Under the pieces are notes generated by a model. It did no database searches. It saw only the letters and a list, made by a program, of their open reading frames with translations, and was not told the DNA's origin. From Sporopachydermia quercuum (Eukaryota > Ascomycota > Sporopachydermiomycetes > Sporopachydermiales > Sporopachydermiaceae), in the NCBI GenBank assembly GCA_001599295.1, contig BCGN01000001.1, forward strand, positions 2,108,001 to 2,172,000: a stretch of 64,000 nt of DNA. The letters are read 5' to 3'. Positions within the stretch are counted from its first letter, which is position 1. Every line of letters starts with the position of its first letter. Both the position numbers and the translations under genes were made by a program. Positions 9,627 to 18,582 of the stretch are shown in pieces.

Positions 9627-11861
9627 CTATATCCAAATACTATCGTCATCACCATCCACATTAATCCATCTTCCATTTCTATCTATTACTTTAGCAGGAT
9701 TCAAATTNATACCATTAACACTTTTGATTTCATTATCATGACCATCATGACCATCTATCGATATGGAAAACAATTCATCGCTTCCTGACCCTCCAGAAAC
9801 TGGACTTTTATCTTCTGAACCCATATCTGCCAATGTCATACCGAATTCTGAGACATCCAAATCTCTATCCATTCCATTCTCCATTCCTCTTTCAAGATTA
9901 CTATCTTTATCTTTATCTCTAGAGAATAACGATTTCACTTCAACAGTACTGCTTCTCTTGCGTGCACCTAAGCCTTTGGTAGCTTCTAATGCTGGTGATT
10001 CTGGTACTATGAACTGCTGTAGTGAGCTGCTTGAATGCAGATGTGTATGAGAATGTGAATGCGAATGCGAATGGTGTAATTTATGGATTCCATGATTAGA
10101 ATCTGATCTTCTTAAAGCCAGTGAACTTATAGAACCAGGTGAGTATGATCTTGATAATGATGAGGACCTTCCAAGTTTACTTGACGATAAACCTGTAGAA
10201 TTTGAAGTGTTGTTATTGATATTTGTATTGATGCTAGTAGGATCAATAGTGGCATTGGGAGATACTTTGCTACCGCCTGATCCGTTCTCTAGAAATTTAT
10301 TACTGGAAATAGTCTCAGGGGTGAAAAATGTCTCGTTATAAACACTTTGAGGCTTAGTTAGATCTTCTGATGAAAGATTGTATAGACTGTTACTGAGAGT
10401 ATTGCTGGAATTTTTGTTGTTGCTATTGCTATTGTGATTATGCATACTATTGTTACCTGTTGATGACAACGAGATCGAATTAGATCTCAACCATTCAGAA
10501 TCACTGAATGGTGAAGTACCTTGAGCAGGTGAGTACAAGCCGTCGGATTCAAAATCTGACATTACGAGATTACCATTCATAGCTGCAGTTGCAATAGCAG
10601 CTCCTGATGTGAAAGGACCTAAATCTAAATCGTATGATGGCACGTCAACAATGGTCGAAGCTGAAAGGGTCTGAGACAAAGGAGATGAGAAACCTTCAGG
10701 ATGATGAGATGTGCCAATACAAGATTCGGATCTGTTTAGCATTAAGGGAGCGTTCAATTTTTCATTCACGGGTGAAATCGGAACTGTAGCTGGAGCTGGA
10801 TTTGAATTGGATTTGGCATTTGGGTTTGAATTCATGTCCATGCTGAGCTTCGGGTCGGATGATGAATAATTGCGCTTCATAGTAATTGGACCCGAATCAT
10901 AGTTTTTTCTTGGTCTGCCCGGTCGTCTTGCACGTTTTGGAGCAGTAGAATTAGGGTCATTTGGTTTGTTTGTCATTGCTACACTATTCGGACTGGTTTT
11001 ACTGTTGTTAGATATGTTTATAGAATTGCTTGAACTTGTACCCGGTGCAATATTCACAAGTGGTTNTACATCAGGAGCCAAAATACTGTTATTTTTTGAT
11101 AGTNCATTATTCTTCCTATTCTTCTCCATTGTTGTTGTAGTGTTGTTCTTTGACTTGTCCGTTATTTTACTCTCCCCAGAAGCGGTAATAGGTTTCCCTG
11201 TTACAAGGCTGTTGTTATTTTCCTCCCTAAAGCTGTTTGACGTTCCCAATACAGTACCAAGATCTTGTTGCTTCCCATATAGCGATAAAGAGCCAACAGA
11301 TCCTACAGGAATTAGATTGAGAGCCAAATCGGTCTCCTGTTTGACAGTAGAAAATATTTCATCGTCTGGACTAGCAATATCACCATTTCTAATATTATTT
11401 TTACCAGTTTCGCTATTACCATTCAGATCATCAACTAACGTATATTTTATTAATTCATCATTATCATGAATAGCTTCCAGAGCTTCTAGTTTTCTCAAAT
11501 CGTCTAAATCATCAAAATCGTATTCCTGCACTAATTTTTCAATTACTTTNTTGATACCAAACTTAGCATACACGTTTTTCAAAGGAGAGATGTCATGACC
11601 GTTGCAAGCCAGTTCTAACACTTTTTCAAATCCACGAGTGATCAAATCAAGCCTTGTTTCTATTAATTCAACATAACCAGCGGGATATACTTTATCCTTT
11701 GGTTTCTTCTTATCGGAGTATGTGCAGAGTTTATTATCCAGAAGACATTTACTGCAAGGTTTTCGACCATCACATTTTGTCTTTTTAATTCTACAAGAAT
11801 CGCAAGCTTTTCCTACTCTTCTTTTCCTGTTTTCTTGTTCATAAACTAGATGTTCAGACAT
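9627..11861 (-). CDS. Zn2Cys6 transcription factor with an AT-hook
   Basis: 744 residues. A binuclear zinc cluster lies at the N-terminus with Cys20, 23, 30, 36, 39 and 46 (C-x2-C-x6-C-x5-C-x2-C-x6-C), followed by a linker and a short predicted coiled coil (GYVELIETRLDLITRGFEKV, about 62-81) that probably dimerises. A basic RARRPGRPRK segment near residues 309-320 matches an AT-hook. The rest is long Asn/Ser-rich low-complexity sequence, including a His/Ser run (HSHSHSHSH) near residue 600, and an acidic C-terminus ending DGDDDSIWI that could activate transcription. I see no middle homology (Fungal_trans) domain. This is a nuclear DNA-binding regulator by family; its targets cannot be read from sequence. 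The first ATG is used. Several ambiguous bases fall inside the gene. Confidence 0.88.
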   Translation of the reverse strand: MSEHLVYEQENRKRRVGKACDSCRIKKTKCDGRKPCSKCLLDNKLCTYSDKKKPKDKVYPAGYVELIETRLDLITRGFEKVLELACNGHDISPLKNVYAKFGIXKVIEKLVQEYDFDDLDDLRKLEALEAIHDNDELIKYTLVDDLNGNSETGKNNIRNGDIASPDDEIFSTVKQETDLALNLIPVGSVGSLSLYGKQQDLGTVLGTSNSFREENNNSLVTGKPITASGESKITDKSKNNTTTTMEKNRKNNXLSKNNSILAPDVXPLVNIAPGTSSSNSINISNNSKTSPNSVAMTNKPNDPNSTAPKRARRPGRPRKNYDSGPITMKRNYSSSDPKLSMDMNSNPNAKSNSNPAPATVPISPVNEKLNAPLMLNRSESCIGTSHHPEGFSSPLSQTLSASTIVDVPSYDLDLGPFTSGAAIATAAMNGNLVMSDFESDGLYSPAQGTSPFSDSEWLRSNSISLSSTGNNSMHNHNSNSNNKNSSNTLSNSLYNLSSEDLTKPQSVYNETFFTPETISSNKFLENGSGGSKVSPNATIDPTSINTNINNNTSNSTGLSSSKLGRSSSLSRSYSPGSISSLALRRSDSNHGIHKLHHSHSHSHSHTHLHSSSSLQQFIVPESPALEATKGLGARKRSSTVEVKSLFSRDKDKDSNLERGMENGMDRDLDVSEFGMTLADMGSEDKSPVSGGSGSDELFSISIDGHDGHDNEIKSVNGXNLNPAKVIDRNGRWINVDGDDDSIWI

Positions 11862-12883
11862 TGTGTGGGATATGGTTTGTGAAATGTTGATAGATTAATT
11901 TGTGGTACTGCTGATGTGTTCGTATAGATAGATAATTCGTTCTATTCAGTTTCTTGACCAAATGACTAAAGCCATGAAAGTTTTTCAATTTACTTTCTTA
12001 ATTTAGTTGATGATGACTATCAGTAGGGTTGCAATTCGTTGTTGCAATTTACTAGTTTTGACGTGAAACAAATAGTCTAAGTTGATTTAATTCTCAATGA
12101 TTGATGGACATATCGGGGGGTACTTTGTGAACTCTTTGACTGTGATAGAATATATATATGACTGGATGTGCAATGCAAATATTGCTTATATGTTGATTGA
12201 ATACATGAGAGCTGTTCAAACTAAAGAGTAACAAAAAGAAGATAGCAGATACTAATAGTCAAACGTACCTATGTGCATAAATGAATGACCAATTAATGGA
12301 GACTCATTAGCTGATCAAGTAAAGAGACTAGAGAGATTGTTGTGAATGTCATGAGATCTAAAAAGCATTAGAGATTGATTGAGCTTTAATATTAGATACT
12401 ATGACGAGTGTAAATTAGCATTGGAGTGAACTATCTACACACGTTTGTTTATCATGGGATTATGTCTAATTGGTGAGTTGCTACTGTGAGACGAAGATAA
12501 AAAGAAGAATTGCATGAAATAAGCGAAACTGGAAGGTTTGGGAGAAAAATAGAGTTGAACATATTACATTGAGTTTGGTTACATGTCAGTTGTCCCTTTT
12601 AAGTTTTATTTTAGTGTAAGCTTCACAGAGAGATAATAGGAACAGAACAAGGTATTTATTGGTTTTCAAAGATTATCAAGAACTATCGGGTTTCGTATTC
12701 GATTACAAACGTTGTTTTCTATCAGTCAATTTGATAGGGTTCAATTTTTCAGTGGTTCCTTCCTAGCTAAATCAACTTATACGACACAACTCTTAGATTC
12801 AATTGCAGGCTCCACATTATGTGTATGCATAAATACGAGGATATGCAGGATTTCNTAGTAAATTTTATTAGTCTTAATTATTG
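11862..12883. other. Upstream region of the AT-hook regulator gene
   Basis: 1.0 kb without a convincing ORF. On the minus strand it is the promoter and leader of the regulator gene ending at 11861. A GTGTGGGATAT string sits at 11863-11873, directly before its start codon. A TATATATA string lies near 12150. Confidence 0.5.
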
Positions 12884-13229
12884 GTGAATCTTCAACGGGA
12901 GGATGAGACGGCAATAAGCCGTGACGGCATTTGAAGGAGGCTGCTTGAAAGAAGTAAGAAATCTCTGAGTAGTAAAACTACCTACCTCAACCGAGTATAA
13001 TGTATAGAAATTGGAGGTGTCCAGGACCGTAGCATGTATCATTAAAGGAAGGAATATCCACCAGGATAGCTGATATTAGTGATACGCTCCCATCGAAGTT
13101 AATCAAATGTGAATACTTTCACCAGAACTCTTCTGTCCGAGAGGAAGAGAGGCCTGTTCGGTTTTACCATGCAGCCAATATTGGAGCCCGAACAGTAAGA
13201 AATGATAATTCACGAACGTCAAAATTTTT
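12884..13229 (+). ncRNA. Candidate structured non-coding RNA gene, possibly RNA polymerase III transcribed; identity unassigned
   Basis: There is no ORF, but a dense set of nested complementary segments. The ends can pair: GTGAAT 12884-12889 with ATTCAC 13208-13213, extendable by TT/AA past one mismatch. Inside that, CATTT 12928-12932 can pair with AAATG 13200-13204. Local hairpins are ACGGC/GCCGT (12908-12922), GTAGT/ACTAC (12969-12981), GTATCAT/GTGATAC (13036-13085) enclosing TATCC/GGATA (13055-13068), GTGAA/TTCAC (13109-13122), CTCTTC/GAAGAG (13128-13149, alternatively TCC-GAGA-GGA with a GNRA loop), and CTGTTCGG/CCGAACAG (13154-13195). A T5 run at 13225-13229 fits a Pol III terminator. 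Length (about 345 nt) and closed ends fit RNase P, RNase MRP or SRP RNA. I could not match the conserved cores of any of these, nor U1-U6 or U3. The strand is inferred from the T-run. Confidence 0.5.
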
Positions 13230-14764
13230 ACTAATGAGCGGGTTACTTGAAATATGCACATCATTGATGCATAATACCTGCTTCACTTTAAAATGCAAAA
13301 GGAAAAGAAAGAAATTCAGATATGAATTTCAATTCACTTTTCAAACTTTTTTCATCACAGAATAACTCCAGACAACAGATACCAATAGATCTTTAACTCG
13401 CAAACATTTTTCTGAGTACTGTGAAATCAACTCAAAAGTACTCTTCTATTTTTTGAAAGATTTAAATGTGTTTTCTTCAAGTTTAAATCTTTCGAAGAAT
13501 ACGAATTGGTTACAATGTCAAATATATGGTTTTTAGATTCAGCATTATCCAATTTAAGTACATTGATCATGCGTTACTGAAAGCTTAAATAAAAACCCTC
13601 AGATTACATTCTGAGTTGCGAATTGTGGAGTAGAATATTGACTATTTGTAAGTTGCAAAAACTTGAAAAGAAACAGCAATTTGTGTCCAAAATAATCTAC
13701 ATTTCACACTATTCGTATTTAGAGCCGGGTCTCCAATAAAATCTAACCTGTTCATTCAAAACTGCTTACGCGGAATGTTCATTTTCATGTAGTAACTGGG
13801 TTAAGTTTGGCTAAATTCTTAGAAAACACATATTCCCATCAAATGTTAACCTAAAAAGAACATGCTTTTCGACAGACGGTTGTCCTTGAAAAGAATGTGT
13901 TAGAGAGTGTTACATATATAATAATGCCTTCGTTTGAAGGTTATAAAGAAGACATTTGAGTATCGTTGAGATTTGCAAGCAAAATGTAATTGTTATATTT
14001 AAGGATAGATATTGAAATGTGTATCATGTTGAGGGCGAAAGAGTAATAATCGGGTTAACTCAAAAGATTTAAAAGTTTATCTTCTCATATTGCTATATGA
14101 AGAGATAAAAGAAGTTATTCATATTTATGTTGTAGATGATACTAATAAACATTATTATTGTGCTGTGCAAGATCTTTTTACTATTGTTATATTAGCGGCG
14201 TTATTTGACTGAAATTCTGAGATCAAATCTTGTTACTGGAATCCTTGCCTATAATGAGTTATTTCCATAATTATGCGAGTAAATGCTTCGAATAACATAC
14301 ACCAAAACATTTAATATACGTTACGACGGTGAACTGTCAATAAAAGTAGCTCAATTCTTCCTTCGATACGGCTGGCTGCAAACAATTTACGTAAGAAAAT
14401 ACTTAAATGTTTACTATCGTAAACATNAATTTCAATTCAGCTTTCAAAAGTGCTCCGTTTATTAAATTTAGTTCCTATATATAACAATAGCAGAAAAAAG
14501 GCATACAAAATTATATATAATCAATTATATATCTTTCTTTCTGTTTAGGTTCAATACCATTTTGTTTTCTTTAACATAACCAGATGTCACTAAACGGTTC
14601 GATGCAATTCATTCATCATGTATTGTATCAACACCCAACACGATGATAAATTCATCAATATAATACAAAACATTCCGAACGGCAATGTTTAATCGTTTGA
14701 TACCCCATTTCCTACACTTTACAGACTCTATCATTATAACTTGAAAGGGTACTTCCCATTTGAT
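13230..14764. other. Gene-poor AT-rich region downstream of the candidate RNA
   Basis: 1.5 kb without a supportable gene; a 60-codon frame at 14283-14465 has no coding character. It contains two stem-loops, at 13455-13493 and 13865-13893, listed separately. Confidence 0.5.
13455..13493. repeat. 12-bp perfect inverted repeat (stem-loop)
   Basis: GAAAGATTTAAA at 13455-13466 and TTTAAATCTTTC at 13482-13493, separated by 15 nt. Confidence 0.85.
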
Positions 14765-15226
14765 TTAAATTCTCTCCGATGAGGTATTAAAATCTTCCTC
14801 CCATATCCTAGATATGATATATCTAAAGTTAGGATCATTTTCAAGACCTCTACCAAACGAGCTCTCAACCATATTTGGAGGATTATCAAAGGTACGAATT
14901 CTGGGTATGTTATCATCCTCTTCATCACTAGTATTAGAAGCTCTCCGTAAGGAAAGTGAACTTCGTCTATGTCCATATCTTGGTATCTCATCTCTGTTGA
15001 GAATGGATTCATCTTTAAACTGAATCACTCGTGGGACGGCACCCCTTGATTCATTTGCTTGTCCTATGGTTGGAATTGATTGTTCCTTCTCATCTTGATC
15101 ATATGATGGTTCATAATTAGGATCTGTAATTGGAACATGTTTCCAGTGGATTGTTTGACAGCTTGAGCAGTACTCCTTAGCTCTCGTTTTGTGAGGGTAA
15201 ATGTTGAAATCGACAGGAATACCCAT
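14765..15226 (-). CDS. Small hypothetical protein
   Basis: 153 residues starting at an ATG. I do not recognise the family. A CSSC pair lies near residue 20 (EYCSSCQ) but has no visible partner pair, so a complete zinc site is not evident. The middle is polar and charged, with an RRSSLSLRRAS patch resembling basophilic kinase sites. The C-terminus (NDPNFRYIISRIWEEDFN) looks like a short amphipathic helix. The start MGIPVD has Gly2, but Asp rather than Ser/Thr at position 6, so N-myristoylation is doubtful. It is divergent from the DUF647 gene at 16.9 kb. Sequence complexity and codon use look coding, but without a homologue this is tentative. Confidence 0.5.
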   Translation of the reverse strand: MGIPVDFNIYPHKTRAKEYCSSCQTIHWKHVPITDPNYEPSYDQDEKEQSIPTIGQANESRGAVPRVIQFKDESILNRDEIPRYGHRRSSLSLRRASNTSDEEDDNIPRIRTFDNPPNMVESSFGRGLENDPNFRYIISRIWEEDFNTSSERI

Positions 15227-16282
15227 TTTTGCAGACTTATTTTCTTCTATCGGATTCTTTTGGTCTAATTATTTCTTGACGGTCCTAGAAACTTTTTGAT
15301 CGATGTATTGTGATAAATTTCTTCAGTTGTCGTTCAGACTATATTAGATGATGATAATAATAAAGGTTTATCTTGACTATCATTATCCTCTTATTTTCTA
15401 CTCTTATCTTATCTTCCTAATATTTGCAAATATTTGTCTTGTTTCATCATTCGTAGGGTATATATCTTTTGTACTGTTTGATCTCTTCGTTGTAATCAAA
15501 ACTAATCTTGTATTGGGAGATATAAATGGGAAACAGATAAAAACATGCTGTTATATTGGGCAATATCAGCAATATATACAGGAAACAATAATAACGAAGA
15601 AGAAGCTCATTAATAATATAGATAAGATGTGAAATTACAGGTCACAGGTATTTAAAGTTTAATGATTTTATGAAAAAGAACTGTCCGATATTACTATCAA
15701 GTTAGAGTTTCACCTTTATTTTGATTTTGTTAAGGCTTTTACAAATAAAGTTCAAGGCCGACGTATAGTTTATGTAATATTAGATCATAAAACCTATTCT
15801 TGGAATGTTTAGGTTCAGTAGACCCTTCACCAGAAGAATGAAGGGGATGGGTCTGAGAAGACACACTAAAACTTCTATAGTAAAAGCAAGATATAAAAAT
15901 GAATAGAAAGGGCGAAAAGTTGGATATAGTTTAAGGTATTGGAATTTGACAGCTTTATGTATCCTTTCCTACTGGGTGCTTCGAAAATCAGAAGGTGTGT
16001 GATATAATATTCAGTTTTTTAAACAATGAAGTCTTTCTTACTCTTTATTTTTGGTTAAGTAAGTTAGNTGAAATTTGGTGACGCACAATGAGACAAATGA
16101 GACAAAAGAGTCTACGTTACCATTTCCCCTCTTTCTAATCTCAACTCGAACGACTCAAATAACTCTACATCAGACCCTTTATCACTTTATTAGTTGTTCC
16201 TGGTTCCCGGTCCCCATTAAATTCCGAATATGTAAAGGGAGCACCTACTTAAAGAAATATGTTCCTGAGTGCTCGATCTCCC

Positions 16283-16293
16283 GATAAGATAAG
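16283..16293 (+). promoter_or_regulatory. Overlapping GATAAG pair, possible GATA-factor site
   Basis: GATAAGATAAG lies about 590 bp upstream of the DUF647 start codon. GATAAG is the core bound by fungal GATA factors of nitrogen control (established). Function here is inferred. Confidence 0.3.
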
Positions 16294-16547
16294 ATGAGAT
16301 GAGCCTGAAGACCATCGTTCTCTTTTAGATTTCTTTTCCTTTCAAGTCTCTTTTTTTTGCTTTTCACTGTTCTCTTTAATATCTTATTTATTATATCAAC
16401 TTTCTTATTTTAATTACCTGAGAACTTAGGGTAAAAAAAAACAGTCTTGGACAAGAAAACTTTTCTCACGAAGTAAACTTTAAACTTCAATCCAAACCTT
16501 CCTGAAACTTTATGATGTCCAATGAGTAGGGCTAGGGCTATCGCCCC

Positions 16548-16573
16548 TGTCCTGTGCTGTCCTATTCTGTCCT
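16548..16573 (+). promoter_or_regulatory. Three TGTCCT hexamers in 10-bp register
   Basis: TGTCCT occurs at 16548, 16558 and 16568, about 305 bp upstream of the DUF647 ATG. The spacing of one helical turn is suggestive of protein binding, but no factor is assigned. Confidence 0.35.
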
Positions 16574-16878
16574 AATATATTCAGCATGACCTAATAAAAT
16601 AATCACATAATCTTTAACCATCACTGAAAAAGGAGTAAACAATAAGGAACCAAACTTCTGGGGATCTGGGGTAAGCAATTACGCTTGAGGCTTAACTACA
16701 TATGAAATAAAAATAAGAGAACAGTTTAACTGGCATATTGTGACTTTATAGAACTTAATTACTAGAGGTTCAGAAAGTAATAGTATCTTGCTTACTATTT
16801 TGATGTCTGGTGTTCTCATTTCTTATCAAACCTATATCTCTTAATTTGCTAGACTTTTCCATACCACAATATCATAGT

Positions 16879-18582
16879 ATGACTAACGTTTTTTCTGTCT
16901 CTGAAAAGGACAGTCAAGGCAATGTGGTTAATACTTACTTAAATCAGCACCATGGGCTGCATGGCTTAGAATTATATAACAACCCCAGGCGTCGAAATTC
17001 TCGAAGCTTTAAAATCAAAAGTCGGAGGATGAGAATTCCATTCTTCTCTCGAGTGCTGAAAATACCCAGTGTGCAGCTTTTTCACAATGTATCAACACCT
17101 ATTGGAGAGCCAGGTTCATATTCAGTTCTTCATATAGCTAAACAATTGTTTATCTCTGTGTTTCTTCCTTCTGGATATCCAAATTCAGTTACCCCGGATT
17201 ATAAATGGTACCAAATCTACGATACAATTCAAGCCTTTAGTTCTTCAATAGCTACACTCTTTGCTAATAGGGCAGTTTTATCCTCTGTTGGTGTTGGAGA
17301 TATGAACTCTTCGTCTACAACAGCAATATACATCACGGTACTACAAGAAACTGTTGGTAGACTTTCTACGATTATATTTGCTTGGAGAGTTGGTCAATGG
17401 ATTGAACCAGAATGTAAGAAATGGAGATTTGCTGCTGACCTAGTAAATGACGGTGCGATTATATCTGATTGTCTTTCTCCATTAATGTTAGGCGTATTAG
17501 GTGAAACAAGAGAAGGTTCTGCATATGTGAGTAAGATATGTCTTTTATGTGCATCGGGAATTCTGAGATCCATATGTGGGGTTATTGGTAATGGTAGCAG
17601 AGCGGCACTAACACAGCACTTTACAAATGAGTCAAACGGTGGTAGTATAGCTGATGTTAACGCCAAAGATGCTTCACAGGAGACAATAATATCTTTGTTA
17701 GGAATGCTGAGTGGGACATGGATTATCAGTAAAGTGCCAGAAGGCCATGATAGTATTGGACAAGTGTTTACTATATTATTAATACTACTAGTGATCCATC
17801 TATCAACTAATTATAGGGCAGTGAGAAATGTCGTGTTGACTAATTTAAATCGACAAAGAGCATTTTTATTGTTCTGTTATTTGGATGGTAAACATTTGAT
17901 GGAGCATGCTCCATTACCGGTTCAAATTGAAGCAGTAGAGCTTGAGAATGCTATAATTCCAACACCGTATACAATCAATCGCCAGGAGAAGATCTTGCAG
18001 TATAATGAGCATAGTATCAAAATAGCAGAAGTACAGAATGGTAATTTCAATATCTCAAATGTCAGAGAAGTGGGTAATTTCAGGTATATAGCTACTGTGA
18101 GTGAGTTTCTAAAATTTGTACCCCAAGATGTTTCAATAGAGCAATTGATGGAAAGTCAACAAACAGCTGCAAAGTTGTATGATCATGAAAATGGTACAGA
18201 ATATTCAATCGGATACTTCATGTGGGTAGTAAAGGGATATTCTTACACTGATTTTACTGTTATTGCTGCGCTGTACCATAAGGGATCGTATCAAGGTAAC
18301 GATAAAGACAGAACTGAGTTTGAGCATTACATTGAATTGAAGGCTCTGTTTCAAGCACAGTTGATAGCAAATAGAATGGCCAGCGATAGCTTTTCAAATG
18401 AAAAATCTATAGATGTGATGGAATTGATTTCATTTACATCAATTTTGGCAAATGATGTTTTTCTCACTGGGATTTCTGAGGACAATAGAAACTCAGTGCT
18501 CTATAATAAATTAAAGTCTGCTGGTTGGGATATTGCGAGGACCATGGTTAATCCGAACGGAATTAAGAATGAGATTATATGA
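16879..18582 (+). CDS. DUF647 / RUS-family protein (root UVB sensitive-like)
   Basis: 567 residues from the first in-frame ATG at 16879; the open frame extends upstream without an ATG. The DUF647 core (about residues 80-310) is clear: FLPSGYPNSVTPDYKWYQIYDTIQAF, ANRAVLSSVGVGD, GRLSTIIFAWRVGQWIEPE, KKWRFAADLVND and ISDCLSPLM match the family's conserved blocks. Several hydrophobic helices, such as IGQVFTILLILLVIHL near residue 300, suggest membrane association. Plant RUS1/RUS2 act in UV-B and vitamin B6-linked signalling and human RUSF1 is poorly characterised; no biochemical activity is established, so none is assigned here. The second half (about 330-567) is family-specific. Divergent from the small hypothetical gene. 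Confidence 0.88.
   Translation: MTNVFSVSEKDSQGNVVNTYLNQHHGLHGLELYNNPRRRNSRSFKIKSRRMRIPFFSRVLKIPSVQLFHNVSTPIGEPGSYSVLHIAKQLFISVFLPSGYPNSVTPDYKWYQIYDTIQAFSSSIATLFANRAVLSSVGVGDMNSSSTTAIYITVLQETVGRLSTIIFAWRVGQWIEPECKKWRFAADLVNDGAIISDCLSPLMLGVLGETREGSAYVSKICLLCASGILRSICGVIGNGSRAALTQHFTNESNGGSIADVNAKDASQETIISLLGMLSGTWIISKVPEGHDSIGQVFTILLILLVIHLSTNYRAVRNVVLTNLNRQRAFLLFCYLDGKHLMEHAPLPVQIEAVELENAIIPTPYTINRQEKILQYNEHSIKIAEVQNGNFNISNVREVGNFRYIATVSEFLKFVPQDVSIEQLMESQQTAAKLYDHENGTEYSIGYFMWVVKGYSYTDFTVIAALYHKGSYQGNDKDRTEFEHYIELKALFQAQLIANRMASDSFSNEKSIDVMELISFTSILANDVFLTGISEDNRNSVLYNKLKSAGWDIARTMVNPNGIKNEII

Larger units (their letters stand above)
15227..16878. other. Divergent intergenic region between the hypothetical gene and the DUF647 gene
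   Basis: 1.65 kb. It contains an overlapping GATAAG pair (16283-16293) and three TGTCCT hexamers spaced 10 bp apart (16548-16573). A 94-codon frame at 15348-15632 is hydrophobic AT-rich sequence with no coding support. Confidence 0.5.

Noticed and set aside
15348-15632. 94-codon hydrophobic ORF (+)
   Set aside because: Ile/Leu/Tyr-rich composition as expected from AT-rich DNA; no family features.
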